A stretch of 44,022 nt of DNA from Bacteroidales bacterium (GTDB lineage Bacteria; Bacteroidota; Bacteroidia; Bacteroidales; Prolixibacteraceae): the NCBI GenBank assembly GCA_012522835.1, contig JAAYJR010000596.1, positions 1-44,022 on the forward strand, in the 5' to 3' direction. A model generated the notes under the pieces. That model had not been told where the DNA came from, searched no databases, and was given only the letters and a program-made list of their open reading frames with translations. Made by a program: the position numbers and the translations under genes. Numbering within the stretch: the stretch's first letter is position 1; each line of letters opens with the position of its first letter. Shown piece by piece: positions 18,424 to 30,642 of this stretch.

Positions 18424-21400
18424 ATGTCAGTTATAACAAAAAACGAGAGAATTAATTTTTCCTCAACTCAAACCAGGTTTGATTATCCTGACTTCCTGGA
18501 AGTACAAATTAAATCGTTTAAAGATTTTTTTCAGTTAAATACTACTCCTGAACAGCGAAAGGGGGAGGGATTACACCGTGTATTTCAGGAAAATTTTCCT
18601 ATAACTGATACACGTAATAATTTTGTTCTGGAATTTATCGATTACCAGGTTGATCCGCCACGATACTCAATTCTTGAATGTATTGAAAGGGGATTGACTT
18701 ATAGTGTGCCTGTTAAGGCTAAGTTGAAGCTTTATTGTACAGACCCGGAACACGAGGATTTCGATACGGTTGTTCAGGATGTTTATCTTGGTACAGTGCC
18801 GTATATGACCGATAAAGGTACTTTTATTATCAATGGGGCAGAGAGGGTAATTGTTTCGCAATTACACAGATCTCCCGGCGTATTTTTCGGACAGAGCCTG
18901 CATGCAAACGGGACTAAGCTCTATTCAGCACGTGTAATCCCTTTTAAGGGATCCTGGATAGAATTTGCTACAGATATTAACAGTGTAATGTTCGCCTATA
19001 TCGACAGGAAGAAAAAACTGCCTGTTACTACTCTGTTACGTGCAATAGGATACGAAAGCGATAAGGATATTCTTGAAATATTCAACCTTGCAGATGAAAT
19101 AAAGGTATCCAGAAGCGGCCTCAAAAAGGTTATAGGCAGAAAACTTGCTGCACGTGTTTTGAAATCATGGGTTGAGGATTTCGTCGATGAGGATACAGGG
19201 GAAGTAGTTTCTATTGAGAGGAACGAAGTTATAATTGATCGTGAAACTGTTCTTGAGGAAGATCATATTGAGGATATTTTGGAATCAGGAGTTAAGACTG
19301 TCCTGATTCATAAAGATGATCAGAGGCAACAGGATTTTGCAATCATTTACAATACTTTGCAAAAAGATCCCTGTAATTCTGAGAAGGAGGCAGTACTTCA
19401 TATTTACCGGCAGCTGAGGAACGCTGAGCCACCGGATGAAGCAACTGCCAGAGATGTAATAGATAAGCTGTTTTTCTCGGATAAAAGATATGATCTTGGT
19501 GAGGTTGGACGTTACAGGATCAACAGGAAACTCGGACTTGAGGTAGACTCGGAGATCAGGGTTTTGACAAGAGAAGATATTATAGAGATTATAAGATATC
19601 TGATCCAGCTGGTTAATTCCAAAACAGATGTTGATGATATAGATCACCTGAGCAACAGGCGTGTCCGTACTGTAGGGGAACAAATGTTCAACCAGTTTGG
19701 CGTTGGATTAGCCAGAATGGCACGTACTATCCGCGAAAGGATGAATGTCCGCGATAATGAAGTTTTCACACCAATAGACCTTATTAATTCAAAAACACTG
19801 TCATCGGTTATCAATTCCTTCTTTGGAACTAATGCATTGTCGCAGTTCATGGACCAGACAAATCCCCTTGCAGAAATGACCCATAAGAGGAGGATGTCTG
19901 CACTTGGTCCCGGAGGATTGTCGAGGGAACGTGCCGGATTTGAGGTGAGGGATGTGCATTATACCCATTACGGGAGACTCTGTCCGATAGAAACCCCTGA
20001 AGGGCCAAATATCGGACTTATATCTTCATTGTGCGTTTTTGCCAAGATAAATGACCTGGGCTTTATTGCCACACCATACAGAATAGTTAAGGAAGGCAGG
20101 GTGGATCTCTCGGATGATGGGACAGTTTACCTGACAGCTGAGGAAGAAGAGGGACGAATTATAGCACAGGCAAATGCCCCTATTGATGAAAAGGGCTTTT
20201 TTATTAATCAGAAAGTCAAATCAAGGCTTGACGGCGATTATCCATTGATTGATAAGGAGGAGGTAAACCTGATGGATGTGGGGCCAAACCAGATTGCATC
20301 TGTGGCTGCTTCACTGATATCCTTCCTTGAACATGATGATGCCAACAGGGCGTTGATGGGCTCAAATATGATGAGACAGGCTGTGCCGTTGCTGAGGCCT
20401 GAAACCCCTATAGTTGGAACAGGGCTGGAAGGAATAACCGCATCTGATTCAAGGGTGATGATAAAAGCAGAGTTTGACGGTGTGGTTGAATATGTTGATT
20501 CCACCCAGATAATTGTCCGTTACGATGTTACTGATGATGACAGATTCGTAAGTTTCGACCCGGAGGTAGTTACTTATGAACTGCTTAAATATGCCAAGAC
20601 AAATCAGGGGACTACAATTGATCTTAAGCCTATAGTTTCTAAGGGTGAAAGGATTACCAAAGGACAGATATTAACCGAGGGTTACGCTACTCAAAATGGC
20701 GAGCTGGCCCTGGGGAGAAACCTGATGGTGGCTTTTATGCCCTGGCAGGGTTATAACTATGAGGATGCAATTGTGGTTTCTGAACGTATTGTGAGAGAGG
20801 ATATATTCACATCTGTACATGTCGATGAATACAGCCTTGAGGTGCGGGATACAAAGCGGGGACTGGAAGAGTTTACATCCGACATACCAAATGTAAGTGA
20901 AGATGCTACAAAAAATCTTGATGAAAATGGATTGATCAGGATTGGGGCAGACGTTAAACCCGGTGATATTCTGATTGGCAAGATTACTCCCAAAGGGGAA
21001 TCTGACCCTTCTCCGGAGGAAAAATTGTTAAGGGCAATTTTTGGAGATAAAGCAGGTGACGTCAAAGATGCTTCCCTGAAGGCCACTCCTTCTCTAACTG
21101 GTATAGTAATTGACAAAAAATTGTTTTCCAGGATCGGAAAAGAGAAGAAGGGCAAAAATGTAACGAAGGTAATGCTTGATCAGATTGACGAAAAGTTTGA
21201 TCGTGAGGTTTCTGCATTACGCTCCAGACTGGAAGATAAACTATTTGCCCTTGTTAGCGGTAAAACATCCCAGGGGGTAAAAGATTTTTATGGTACAGAG
21301 ATTATCTCAAAAGGGGTAAAATTCACGCTAAAACAATTACAGGAAATTGATTATCTGACGATCAATCCATCCAAATGGACCACAGATAAAAATAGAAATG

Positions 21401-22236
21401 ATCTGATCTTCAGGTTGATCAATAATTATATAATGAAGCATAAAGAGGCTGAGGCACTTGCCAGACGCGACAGGTATAATGTTACCATAGGGGATGAACT
21501 CCCTCCGGGTATCATTCAGCTGGCAAAGATCTTTATTGCAAAGAAACGTAAGCTTCAGATCGGTGATAAAATGGCAGGCAGGCATGGAAATAAAGGTATT
21601 GTTTCACGTGTTGTAAGGCAGGAGGATATGCCGTTCCTTGACGACGGGACTCCGGTTGATATAGTTCTAAACCCACTGGGCGTACCTTCAAGGATGAACC
21701 TGGGACAGATCTATGAGACTGTTCTCGGCTGGGCAGGACAAAAGCTGGGGCTAAAATTTTCAACTCCTATATTCGATGGGGCCTCACTTGAACAGATAAC
21801 AGAATATACTGATAAAGCCGGTTGTCCCAGGTATGGCAGGACTGTCCTTTACGACGGAGAAACGGGCGAACCTTTTGATCAGCATGCCACGGTGGGCATG
21901 ATTTATATGATGAAGCTCGGCCATATGGTTGAGGATAAGATGCATGCACGTTCGATAGGGCCTTATTCACTTATTACCCAGCAGCCCCTGGGTGGTAAAG
22001 CACAGTTTGGAGGACAAAGGTTTGGTGAAATGGAAGTATGGGCGCTCGAAGCATTTGGAGCTTCTCATATACTTCAGGAGATCCTCACGGTAAAATCAGA
22101 TGATGTAATGGGACGTGCAAAAGCTTATGAAACAATAGTAAAAGGAGAGCCGATGCCACAACCCGGAATTCCCGAATCACTTAATGTGCTATTGCATGAA
22201 TTAAGAGGCCTTGGCCTCAGTATACGCATGGAATAG
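18424..22236 (+). CDS. rpoB: DNA-directed RNA polymerase subunit beta
   Basis: Full-length RpoB; start [28 protein letters not shown] at 18424, not 18367. Confidence 0.98.
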   Translation: MSVITKNERINFSSTQTRFDYPDFLEVQIKSFKDFFQLNTTPEQRKGEGLHRVFQENFPITDTRNNFVLEFIDYQVDPPRYSILECIERGLTYSVPVKAKLKLYCTDPEHEDFDTVVQDVYLGTVPYMTDKGTFIINGAERVIVSQLHRSPGVFFGQSLHANGTKLYSARVIPFKGSWIEFATDINSVMFAYIDRKKKLPVTTLLRAIGYESDKDILEIFNLADEIKVSRSGLKKVIGRKLAARVLKSWVEDFVDEDTGEVVSIERNEVIIDRETVLEEDHIEDILESGVKTVLIHKDDQRQQDFAIIYNTLQKDPCNSEKEAVLHIYRQLRNAEPPDEATARDVIDKLFFSDKRYDLGEVGRYRINRKLGLEVDSEIRVLTREDIIEIIRYLIQLVNSKTDVDDIDHLSNRRVRTVGEQMFNQFGVGLARMARTIRERMNVRDNEVFTPIDLINSKTLSSVINSFFGTNALSQFMDQTNPLAEMTHKRRMSALGPGGLSRERAGFEVRDVHYTHYGRLCPIETPEGPNIGLISSLCVFAKINDLGFIATPYRIVKEGRVDLSDDGTVYLTAEEEEGRIIAQANAPIDEKGFFINQKVKSRLDGDYPLIDKEEVNLMDVGPNQIASVAASLISFLEHDDANRALMGSNMMRQAVPLLRPETPIVGTGLEGITASDSRVMIKAEFDGVVEYVDSTQIIVRYDVTDDDRFVSFDPEVVTYELLKYAKTNQGTTIDLKPIVSKGERITKGQILTEGYATQNGELALGRNLMVAFMPWQGYNYEDAIVVSERIVREDIFTSVHVDEYSLEVRDTKRGLEEFTSDIPNVSEDATKNLDENGLIRIGADVKPGDILIGKITPKGESDPSPEEKLLRAIFGDKAGDVKDASLKATPSLTGIVIDKKLFSRIGKEKKGKNVTKVMLDQIDEKFDREVSALRSRLEDKLFALVSGKTSQGVKDFYGTEIISKGVKFTLKQLQEIDYLTINPSKWTTDKNRNDLIFRLINNYIMKHKEAEALARRDRYNVTIGDELPPGIIQLAKIFIAKKRKLQIGDKMAGRHGNKGIVSRVVRQEDMPFLDDGTPVDIVLNPLGVPSRMNLGQIYETVLGWAGQKLGLKFSTPIFDGASLEQITEYTDKAGCPRYGRTVLYDGETGEPFDQHATVGMIYMMKLGHMVEDKMHARSIGPYSLITQQPLGGKAQFGGQRFGEMEVWALEAFGASHILQEILTVKSDDVMGRAKAYETIVKGEPMPQPGIPESLNVLLHELRGLGLSIRME

Positions 22237-22288
22237 TAACCATAGCTGCTGTATACGTGTTCGGTTTTAATGAATATTTATTACAATT

Positions 22289-25200
22289 ATGGCATTCAGA
22301 AAAGAAAACAAAGTAAAAGGTAGATTTGCAAAAATTTCTATAAGCCTTTCCTCTCCGGAAGAAATTCTGGAAAGATCTTATGGTGAGGTTTTAAAACCCG
22401 AAACAATTAACTACAGAACCTATAAACCTGAACGCGATGGTTTGTTTTGCGAGCGTATATTCGGACCTGTAAAAGATTACGAGTGTCATTGCGGTAAATA
22501 TAAGCGAATCAGATATAAAGGAATAGTTTGCGACCGGTGCGGTGTTGAAGTAACTGAAAAGAAGGTAAGGCGCGAACGAATGGGTCATATTGCCCTTGTG
22601 GTGCCGGTTGCCCATATTTGGTACTTCCGTTCACTTCCTAATAAAATAGGATACCTGCTTGGTTTGCCGTCTAAAAAACTCGATTCAATAATATATTACG
22701 AAAGATATGTGGTTATTAATCCCGGGCTAAAGGCAACAGACGGGGTTAAGGAGCTTGACTTTCTGACAGAAGAAGAATATTTGGATATTTTAGACTCACT
22801 GCCTAAAGAGAATGCACTTCTCGATGATGACGATCCTAATAAATTTGTTGCAAAAATGGGAGCGGAAGCCCTGTTTGAAATATTGCGAAAACTTGACCTG
22901 GATGACTTGTCATATACTTTAAGGCACAAAGCTAATACCGAAACCTCGCAACAGAGAAAAAATGAGGCATTGAAACGCCTTCAGGTTGTCGAAGCATTCA
23001 GGGCCAGCAAGAGCCTTAACCATCCCGAGTGGATGATCGTAAGGGTGGTACCTGTAATCCCTCCGGACCTGAGGCCTTTGGTTCCTCTCGACGGAGGCAG
23101 GTTTGCCACATCAGACCTGAATGACCTCTACCGGAGGGTTATTATTAGAAACAACCGGTTGAAGAGGCTGATAGAAATAAAAGCCCCGGAGGTAATCCTA
23201 AGGAATGAAAAAAGAATGCTGCAGGAATCTGTAGATTCACTGTTCGATAATTCCAGAAAGGCAAATGCTGTAAAAACTGAAAATAACAGGGCATTAAAAT
23301 CCCTGTCTGACAGCTTAAAAGGCAAACAGGGCCGGTTCCGTCAGAATCTTCTGGGTAAGAGAGTCGACTATTCTGCCCGTTCTGTAATCGTGGTTGGCCC
23401 GAAATTGAAACTTCATGAATGCGGCCTTCCCAAAGATATGGCGGCAGAGCTTTATAAACCTTTTATAATCCGTAAACTTATTGAGAGAGGGATTGTAAAA
23501 ACTGTTAAGTCAGCAAAGAAGATAGTTGACAGGAAGGACCCTGTGGTATGGGAAATACTGGAAAATGTATTGAAGGGTCATCCTGTTATGCTGAACCGTG
23601 CGCCTACTTTGCACCGTCTTTCTATCCAGGCGTTTCAACCTGTGATGATTGAAGGAAAGGCAATTCAGCTTCACCCTCTTGTGTGTACCGGGTTCAATGC
23701 CGATTTCGACGGCGACCAGATGGCAGTTCACCTTCCTTTGGGAAATGCTGCTATCCTTGAAGCTCAATTGCTTATGCTGGCATCACACAACCTTCTCAAT
23801 CCGGCCAATGGCGCTCCTATTCATGTGCCTTCGCAGGATATGGTACTTGGATTGTATTATATGACTAAGCAAAGGGAAGGTTCTGCAGGTGAAGGTATGA
23901 CATTCTACTCTCCCGAAGAGGTAACTATTGCCTATTCAGAAAGGGTTGTCGGACTTCATGCTATTATAAAAGTAAAAGTGGAGGATATCGACGAGAACGG
24001 TGAATTTTTTAAACATATAATCGAGACAACAGTAGGTAGGATCCTTTTCAATGAATACGTTCCCCGTAAGGTAGGATATATCAATCAGTTACTTACCAAG
24101 AAATCGCTCAGGTCAATTATCTCTGACGTTTTCAATAAATGCGGAAATGCAGAAACTGTGGCATTCCTGGATGCCATTAAAGACCTTGGTTATCACATGG
24201 CTTACAGGGGCGGCTTATCATTCAATCTTGATGATGTTATAGTTCCGGTTGATAAGGAGACTATTGTTGAAGATGGTTATAGTGAGGTCGAGGAGGTTGT
24301 CGGCAACTATAATATGGGCTTTATTACCAACAATGAAAGATATAATCAGGTTATTGATATCTGGACACATGCCAACTCTAAGCTGACCTATTCGGTTATG
24401 AAAACCCTGAGCACTGATAAGCAGGGCTTTAATTCAATCTATATGATGCTTGACTCAGGGGCCAGGGGGTCAAAAGAACAAATCAGGCAGTTATGCGGGA
24501 TGAGAGGGTTGATGGCCAAACCACAAAAATCGGGATCAACAGGTTCGCAGATCATTGAAAACCCTATCCTGGCTAATTTTAAAGAGGGGCTATCTGTACT
24601 GGAATATTTTATTTCAACCCACGGAGCCCGTAAGGGTTTGGCAGATACTGCCCTGAAAACAGCTGATGCCGGGTATCTTACCCGTCGTCTTGTTGATGTA
24701 TCCCAGGATGTTATAATTTCCGAAGAGGATTGTGGTACATTAAGGGGAATTGTTGCTACTGCAATTAAAAATAATGAAGAGGTTGTTGCCTCACTGTACG
24801 AAAGGATCATTGGCAGGACCTCTGTTCATGATATTTACCATCCGCTTAATGGTGAACTTTTAGTAAAATCCGGAGGTGAGATCACTGAAGGTGTTGCTGC
24901 CGCAATTGAAGATTCTCCTATTGAAGGCATTGAAATCCGCTCGGTGCTCACATGTGAGTCACAGGTAGGAGTTTGTACCAAATGTTATGGAAGAAACCTG
25001 GCAACAGGTAAAATGGTGCAAAAAGGAGAAGCTGTGGGAGTCATTGCCGCCCAGTCTATTGGTGAGCCGGGAACACAGCTGACACTGCGGACTTTCCACG
25101 TTGGTGGTATTGCAGGAAATATATCAGCCCAGTCGGCAATCGAAGCCCGGTATGACGGTATTATAGAGATTGATGAGTTACGTTCAGTTGCATTGAAAAA

Positions 25201-26551
25201 TGATGATGATAAGTCTGTCGAAGTAGTAGTAAGTCGTCTTGCGGAATTAAAGATAATTGATAAGAATACTCAAATACCTTTATCAACACATCCACTTCCT
25301 TATGGTTCGAAGTTATACGTCAAAAGCGGTGATGATATTAGAAAAGGAAAGTTGATATGCGAATGGGACCCGTTTAATGGAGTTATAATTAGTGAGTTTG
25401 ACGGTAAAATTGAATTTGAACATCTTATTGAGGGAGTCACTTTCCGCGAGGAATCTGATGAACAGACCGGGTATAGTGAAAAAGTAATTATAGAGACCAG
25501 GGACAAAACAAAAAATCCCACTTTAAAGATATTAGATAAGGATGGGGTTCAAATACGTTCATACAACCTGCCTGTTGGAGGCCATATTGCAGTTTCCGAC
25601 GGACAGAAGGTGAATGCAGGCATTGTACTGGTCAAGATACCAAGGGCAGCAGGAAAGGCCGGTGATATAACCGGTGGTTTGCCAAGGGTTACAGAGTTGT
25701 TTGAAGCACGTAACCCCTCGAACCCTGCAGTTGTTTCTGAAATTGACGGTGAAGTTTCCCTGGGTAAAATTAAGAGAGGAAACCGGGAAATTATAATCAC
25801 TTCGAAAACTGACAATGTTAAGAAATATCTGGTGCCCCTTTCAAAACAGATACTCGTCCAGGAGAATGACTATATCAGGGCAGGTACTCCTCTGTCTGAC
25901 GGAGCAACCACTCCTTCGGATATATTGGCGATCAAAGGGCCTACGGCTGTTCAGGAGTATATTCTGAATGAGGTTCAGGATGTTTACCGGATGCAGGGTG
26001 TTAAGATTAATGATAAGCACTTCGAGGTTATAATTCGCCAGATGATGAGGAAGGTTGAGATTGAAGATCCGGGTGATACCAGGTTCCTCGAAAAGCAGGT
26101 TGTAGATAAGAATGAGTTCATTTCAGAAAATGACTGGATTTGGAATAAGAAGGTTGTTATTGAACCTGGCGATGCTGAAGGAATAAAAGCCGGCCAGATA
26201 ATCTCTTCAAGGAGGCTCAGGGATGAAAATTCACAGTTGAGAAGAAAAGATAAAAAACTTATAGAGTCCAGAGATGCCATCCCTGCAACATCCAGCCAGA
26301 TTTTACAGGGTATTACAAGGGCAGCGCTTCAAACGAGAAGCTGGCTTTCAGCAGCATCTTTCCAGGAGACAACCAAAGTGCTTAATGAAGCAGCTATAAA
26401 CGGAAAAACAGATTTCCTTGACGGCCTGAAGGAGAATGTTATTTGCGGACACCTCATCCCTGCAGGTACAGGATTGAAGGAATATAAAAACCTTATAGTC
26501 GGGTCGAGGGAAGAGTATGACCGGATGATCGAAATGAAAAAGAGTATTTAA
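22289..26551 (+). CDS. rpoC: DNA-directed RNA polymerase subunit beta'
   Basis: [15 protein letters not shown] active site; zinc-binding [23 protein letters not shown]. Confidence 0.99.
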   Translation: MAFRKENKVKGRFAKISISLSSPEEILERSYGEVLKPETINYRTYKPERDGLFCERIFGPVKDYECHCGKYKRIRYKGIVCDRCGVEVTEKKVRRERMGHIALVVPVAHIWYFRSLPNKIGYLLGLPSKKLDSIIYYERYVVINPGLKATDGVKELDFLTEEEYLDILDSLPKENALLDDDDPNKFVAKMGAEALFEILRKLDLDDLSYTLRHKANTETSQQRKNEALKRLQVVEAFRASKSLNHPEWMIVRVVPVIPPDLRPLVPLDGGRFATSDLNDLYRRVIIRNNRLKRLIEIKAPEVILRNEKRMLQESVDSLFDNSRKANAVKTENNRALKSLSDSLKGKQGRFRQNLLGKRVDYSARSVIVVGPKLKLHECGLPKDMAAELYKPFIIRKLIERGIVKTVKSAKKIVDRKDPVVWEILENVLKGHPVMLNRAPTLHRLSIQAFQPVMIEGKAIQLHPLVCTGFNADFDGDQMAVHLPLGNAAILEAQLLMLASHNLLNPANGAPIHVPSQDMVLGLYYMTKQREGSAGEGMTFYSPEEVTIAYSERVVGLHAIIKVKVEDIDENGEFFKHIIETTVGRILFNEYVPRKVGYINQLLTKKSLRSIISDVFNKCGNAETVAFLDAIKDLGYHMAYRGGLSFNLDDVIVPVDKETIVEDGYSEVEEVVGNYNMGFITNNERYNQVIDIWTHANSKLTYSVMKTLSTDKQGFNSIYMMLDSGARGSKEQIRQLCGMRGLMAKPQKSGSTGSQIIENPILANFKEGLSVLEYFISTHGARKGLADTALKTADAGYLTRRLVDVSQDVIISEEDCGTLRGIVATAIKNNEEVVASLYERIIGRTSVHDIYHPLNGELLVKSGGEITEGVAAAIEDSPIEGIEIRSVLTCESQVGVCTKCYGRNLATGKMVQKGEAVGVIAAQSIGEPGTQLTLRTFHVGGIAGNISAQSAIEARYDGIIEIDELRSVALKNDDDKSVEVVVSRLAELKIIDKNTQIPLSTHPLPYGSKLYVKSGDDIRKGKLICEWDPFNGVIISEFDGKIEFEHLIEGVTFREESDEQTGYSEKVIIETRDKTKNPTLKILDKDGVQIRSYNLPVGGHIAVSDGQKVNAGIVLVKIPRAAGKAGDITGGLPRVTELFEARNPSNPAVVSEIDGEVSLGKIKRGNREIIITSKTDNVKKYLVPLSKQILVQENDYIRAGTPLSDGATTPSDILAIKGPTAVQEYILNEVQDVYRMQGVKINDKHFEVIIRQMMRKVEIEDPGDTRFLEKQVVDKNEFISENDWIWNKKVVIEPGDAEGIKAGQIISSRRLRDENSQLRRKDKKLIESRDAIPATSSQILQGITRAALQTRSWLSAASFQETTKVLNEAAINGKTDFLDGLKENVICGHLIPAGTGLKEYKNLIVGSREEYDRMIEMKKSI

Positions 26552-26562
26552 GCAATAATATC

Positions 26563-26886
26563 ATGGATGACGTAAAGAAAAAACAACAGCTGAATATTGA
26601 ACTAAGTGAGGAGGTTGCACAGGGGATTTACTCCAATCTTGCTGTAATCACCCATTCTGCTTCAGAATTTATCATTGACTTTATAAGAATTATGCCGGGT
26701 ATTCCGAAAGCAAATGTAAAATCACGGGTTATACTGACTCCTGAACATGCAAAGCGTTTGTTATTAGCCCTTCAGGATAATATAAAAAAATATGAAGCTG
26801 TTCACGGCCCTGTAAAAAATATTGTGCCGGGATCTGATCCATCCATGCCGCCTTTAAGTTTTGGCGGACCGACAGCGCAGGCCTAA
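26563..26886 (+). CDS. DUF3467 domain-containing protein
   Basis: LNIELSEEVAQGIYSNLAVITHSASEFIIDFIRIMPGIPKANVKSRVILTPEHAKRLLLALQDNIKKYE is the DUF3467 pattern. Confidence 0.88.
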   Translation: MDDVKKKQQLNIELSEEVAQGIYSNLAVITHSASEFIIDFIRIMPGIPKANVKSRVILTPEHAKRLLLALQDNIKKYEAVHGPVKNIVPGSDPSMPPLSFGGPTAQA

Positions 26887-26907
26887 ATACAGCTGTTAAA
26901 TAATTGG

Positions 26908-26945
26908 GCTGCCTGATGATATACCATTTATCAGGCAGCTTTTTA
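26908..26945 (+). terminator. Rho-independent terminator of the rpoBC-DUF3467 unit
   Basis: gctgcctgat-ataccattt-containing loop-atcaggcagc followed by TTTTT. Confidence 0.85.
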
Positions 26946-26947
26946 TA

Positions 26948-27859
26948 TTAATATAGGTCGGGTATGGAGAGGTATCTTTCGCCATGGTCATATGCAAAAG
27001 TCATTATTCGCGACCCTTCTGGAATTTCTTTAATCTTTTTTGCTACGGCTGCAAGTGAGGCTCCTGAAGATATTCCTATAAATAAACCTTCCAGCTTTGC
27101 AGCTTTTTTTGCATATTCAAATGCCTCCTCCTTCGAAACAGTTATGGTTCCGTCGAGTAGTTCTGTTTTGAGGTTGTCGGGTATGAAACCTGCTCCTATT
27201 CCCTGGATTTTATGAGGCCCCGGCTGGCCACCGCCGATTACAGGACTATCGGACGGTTCGACAGCAAAAACTTTAAGCCCGGGGAATTCTTTTTTGAGCA
27301 CTTCAGCTGTACCGCTTATATGGCCGCCTGTGCCCACTCCGGAGATCAGATAATCCAGTCCGTCGGGAAAATCATGCAAGATCTCTGTTGCCGTTTTTTT
27401 TCGGTGAACGTCAATATTTGACGGGTTTGAAAATTGAAGGGGAATCCACGAATTCCTGATCTCCGATGCCAGCTCCCTGGCTTTGTCAATTGAGCCGTTC
27501 ATTCCCTGTTCTTTAGGAGTAAGCACCAGTTCTGCCCCCAAAGCATTCAATACCCTGCGCCTTTCCATTGTCATAGATTCGGGCATGGTCAGAATTAGCC
27601 GGTAACCCTTTACAGCAGCAACCAGTGCAAGTCCGATGCCTGTATTTCCCGAAGTGGGTTCTATTATCACTGAACCGGGTTTTAATATTCCTGCTTTTTC
27701 TGCATCTTCTACCATTGATTGGGCGATTCTGTCTTTGATGCTCCCTCCCGGGTTGGTCTTTTCTACTTTTACCCAAACTTCGTAGCCGGCAGGATAGAGC
27801 CGGTTGATCCTTACATGGGGTGTGTTCCCGATAGTCTCTAAAATGTTATTTGCCTTCAT
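26948..27859 (-). CDS. cysK: cysteine synthase (PLP-dependent, CysK/CysM family)
   Basis: [12 protein letters not shown]...[24 protein letters not shown]...[31 protein letters not shown]-like motifs, [16 protein letters not shown]. Confidence 0.92.
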   Translation of the reverse strand: MKANNILETIGNTPHVRINRLYPAGYEVWVKVEKTNPGGSIKDRIAQSMVEDAEKAGILKPGSVIIEPTSGNTGIGLALVAAVKGYRLILTMPESMTMERRRVLNALGAELVLTPKEQGMNGSIDKARELASEIRNSWIPLQFSNPSNIDVHRKKTATEILHDFPDGLDYLISGVGTGGHISGTAEVLKKEFPGLKVFAVEPSDSPVIGGGQPGPHKIQGIGAGFIPDNLKTELLDGTITVSKEEAFEYAKKAAKLEGLFIGISSGASLAAVAKKIKEIPEGSRIMTFAYDHGERYLSIPDLY

Positions 27860-27875
27860 ATGATTAAAATTAATT

Positions 27876-27904
27876 AAAAAAAAACCTTCCGATTTAAGGA
27901 AGGC
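27876..27904 (-). terminator. Rho-independent terminator (downstream of the minus-strand ABC exporter genes; possibly bidirectional)
   Basis: ccttcc-gatttaa-ggaagg stem; T9 on the minus strand and TTTTT on the plus strand. Confidence 0.65.
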
Positions 27905-27937
27905 TTTTTCATGTAAATATTATTCTCATTTAAAATA

Positions 27938-28000
27938 TGAAAAACACCCTCCTGTCTGTCATAAGACAGCAACAAATCATAGTATTTATGGTGTTATTCA
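27938..28000. other. structured intergenic palindromic element
   Basis: Outer stem tgaaaaacacc/ggtgttattca (10/11) enclosing hairpin ctgtc-tgtcataa-gacag and catagtatttatg. Confidence 0.45.
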
Positions 28001-28112
28001 TAATATATCCTGAATCTGGTTATTTATAATTCTGTTCTATTTTAGGCAAGATAAGTAATTTTAGCAATTTATAATAGGGCATGAACAATATATTCTGAAT
28101 AATTTTTAAAAT

Positions 28113-29489
28113 TTAAAATTTATATAAATAATAAGGATTCTTTTGTAAATTATTATATCTGATCCATTTTATCAGTTCTTTTAATGTGATCTTTTTACCA
28201 TATAGCAATAATCCTGTTTTGTATATTTTTGCAGCAATCCATATTGCCCCGGCTGTGGTTATTAACAGGAGAAACATTGAAAGCAGAAGTTCCCATACCG
28301 GTATTTCATAAGGTATCCGTGCCAGCATAGCAACCGGTGAGGTAAAGGGAATTATTGACCCCCAGAATGCAACCGGGCCTTCAGGGTTTCTGGCAATAGG
28401 GAAGAGGAGCATAATGGAAAGGATCAGGGGAAGGGTTATAGGGAATACAAGTTGCTGTGAATCTTCATCATTATCGACTGCTGCACCGACTGCACCCAGA
28501 AGGGAGCTATACAAAAGATAACCTGCGAGAAAATAAAATATAAATGAAAAAATGATAAGTCCGATATTTAAATTCCCAATCATTTCAAGTGTTTCTGTTA
28601 AGATTGCCTGATCGGCAAGCTGGGAGGTCTGGTTATTTAAATATTGTTGATTCTCCATAATACTTTGTCCCATACCTGTGGCATTTTCAGAAATCAGAAG
28701 TCCAGGTACCAGTACCATAGCAACGGATCCTATGACTACCCAAATGGCTACCTGCGTAAGGCCTACAAGGGCTGTCCCGATAATTTTGCCGGCCATTAAC
28801 TGAATAGGTTTTACAGAGGATATTATAACTTCCACTATTCGCGATTTTTTCTCCTCCATCACGCTGCGCATGACCATTGAACCATACATAAATACAAAAA
28901 AGTATATCAGGAACCCCATGGAGTAACTTGCAATGAACGCTATTTCCGACGAGCTTTTAGTAGTTTCTCCTGTCTCAGTAACTTTAAGAGTATGCAGCTT
29001 AACAGGGGTCCGGGTGGAGGCAAGCCGGTCCTCAAGATCCGGGATTCCGGTTTCCGATATTATTATTTTTCGCTTATCGCTCTCGATCAGGTTGCTGAGC
29101 TTCATCTCAATCTGTTCGGTCAATTCAATGGGTATCTGTTTTTCTGATATCAGTTGTGCATTGCCGGTTGAATAAATATTATCCGGAATATAAAGGAGTG
29201 CATAAAACTCACTCTCTTTGAGGTTTGACTTTGCCTTTTCAAATTCTGACAAAGGCATAAAATGGAATTTTGTAAAACCATCTTTATCATCAAGAGCTCC
29301 GGTGAAAAGGGTTGATGCATCATAAACAGCAATTAAACGCTCCTGTTTATCTGTCTTTACAGTGAGCCATATCATTAATGCAAACATCCCGGCAAAAAGT
29401 AAGGGTACCAGCAATGTTAAGATAATGAAGGATTTTCTGGTTACTCTTTTCAGATATTCTTGTTTCAGTATCAATAGCGTCTTGTTCAT
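28113..29489 (-). CDS. ABC transporter permease (NatB/ABC-2 type)
   Basis: MNKTLLILKQEYLKRVTRKSFIILTLLVPLLFAGMFALMIWL...MEEKKSRIVEVIISSVKPIQLMAGKIIGTALVGLTQVAIW. Confidence 0.92.
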   Translation of the reverse strand: MNKTLLILKQEYLKRVTRKSFIILTLLVPLLFAGMFALMIWLTVKTDKQERLIAVYDASTLFTGALDDKDGFTKFHFMPLSEFEKAKSNLKESEFYALLYIPDNIYSTGNAQLISEKQIPIELTEQIEMKLSNLIESDKRKIIISETGIPDLEDRLASTRTPVKLHTLKVTETGETTKSSSEIAFIASYSMGFLIYFFVFMYGSMVMRSVMEEKKSRIVEVIISSVKPIQLMAGKIIGTALVGLTQVAIWVVIGSVAMVLVPGLLISENATGMGQSIMENQQYLNNQTSQLADQAILTETLEMIGNLNIGLIIFSFIFYFLAGYLLYSSLLGAVGAAVDNDEDSQQLVFPITLPLILSIMLLFPIARNPEGPVAFWGSIIPFTSPVAMLARIPYEIPVWELLLSMFLLLITTAGAIWIAAKIYKTGLLLYGKKITLKELIKWIRYNNLQKNPYYLYKF

Positions 29490-29494
29490 TGTTT

Positions 29495-30421
29495 TTAATT
29501 TGATGGTTTGTCTTCCTGGACAGCTTTAATAAATACGTCGTTCATTCCCGGAATAATTTCCCTGAAGGCTATTACATCCACAACCGGAATAATTTCCCTG
29601 AGCAACTGATTGCCGGCATCTTTTTCAGGATTTTGAACAGTTACCCTGTTTATGGTATTTTCTTCAATATGATTTAATATTTTATAACGCTCCTCAAGAG
29701 TGCTGTATAAATTTCCAGGTTCTCCCTTATATGTAATTTCAAAGAGATTTGACTTATATTTTTCACGGATCTCATTTGTTGGACCGTCAACAATTTTTAC
29801 CGACTTATTTATCAATGCAATATGGTCGCATAACTCTTCAACCGAAGCCATATTATGGGTAGAAAATATAATTGTTGCCCCCTTATCCCGCAGGTTAAGT
29901 ATTTCCTTTTTTAAGAGGGTGGCATTTATAGGATCGAATCCGCTGAAAGGTTCATCAAAAATCAAAAGCTTTGGATTATGTGCTACTGTAGTGATAAACT
30001 GGACTTTTTGCTGCATCCCTTTTGATAGTTCTTCAATTTTTTTATTCCACCAGTCCATGATCTCAAATTTCAAAAACCATTTTTTCAAGGCTGCAATAGC
30101 ATCATGTTTGCTAAGCCCTTTTAGTTGAGCCAGATAAACAGCCTGTTCCCCTATTTTCATTTTCTGGTACAATCCTCGCTCCTCCGGAAGGTATCCTATA
30201 AGGGAAACATCGGAAGATTTCATTTTTCTTCCCTCCAGAAATATTTCACCTGAATCGGGGGCAGTTATCTGGTTTATAATTCGGATAAGAGTTGTTTTGC
30301 CTGCCCCGTTTGGGCCCAGGAGTCCGAAGATGCTCTGTTTTTTTACAGTAATACTAACATCAGTAAGGGCTTTGGTAGTGGCAAAAACCTTTGTTATATT
30401 TTTTGCTTCGAAAAAGTCCAT
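29495..30421 (-). CDS. ABC transporter ATP-binding protein (NatA-like)
   Basis: Walker A GPNGAGKTTL, signature ELSKGMQQKVQF, Walker B LLIFDEPFSGFDP; adjacent to the permease. Confidence 0.95.
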   Translation of the reverse strand: MDFFEAKNITKVFATTKALTDVSITVKKQSIFGLLGPNGAGKTTLIRIINQITAPDSGEIFLEGRKMKSSDVSLIGYLPEERGLYQKMKIGEQAVYLAQLKGLSKHDAIAALKKWFLKFEIMDWWNKKIEELSKGMQQKVQFITTVAHNPKLLIFDEPFSGFDPINATLLKKEILNLRDKGATIIFSTHNMASVEELCDHIALINKSVKIVDGPTNEIREKYKSNLFEITYKGEPGNLYSTLEERYKILNHIEENTINRVTVQNPEKDAGNQLLREIIPVVDVIAFREIIPGMNDVFIKAVQEDKPSN

Positions 30422-30642
30422 TAGCAGTTATTTTTGACTTATTATTATTTTTCGAAATTAATCTTTTTCATCCTATTAAAATTGTTTATTTATATGGTAT
30501 AAGATGGAACTCGCACATGTTTTAATCATTCTCTTTTGTGATTTTACAATCATGCTCGTTTCATGATCATATTTATCAGTGCCGTCTGACCAGCCATTTT
30601 TCCATGATTCAGCTACATGCTTTTTCTTTGCCGGATTTGGTA

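Noticed and set aside
27212-27776. ORFs overlapping cysK on both strands (69 and 87 aa)
   Set aside because: Alternative-frame shadows of a clear cysteine synthase gene.
30422-30642. Intergenic region between the ABC ATPase and AI-2E genes as a possible hidden gene or small RNA
   Set aside because: No ORF with coding character, no clear stem-loop or promoter; treated as ordinary AT-rich spacer.
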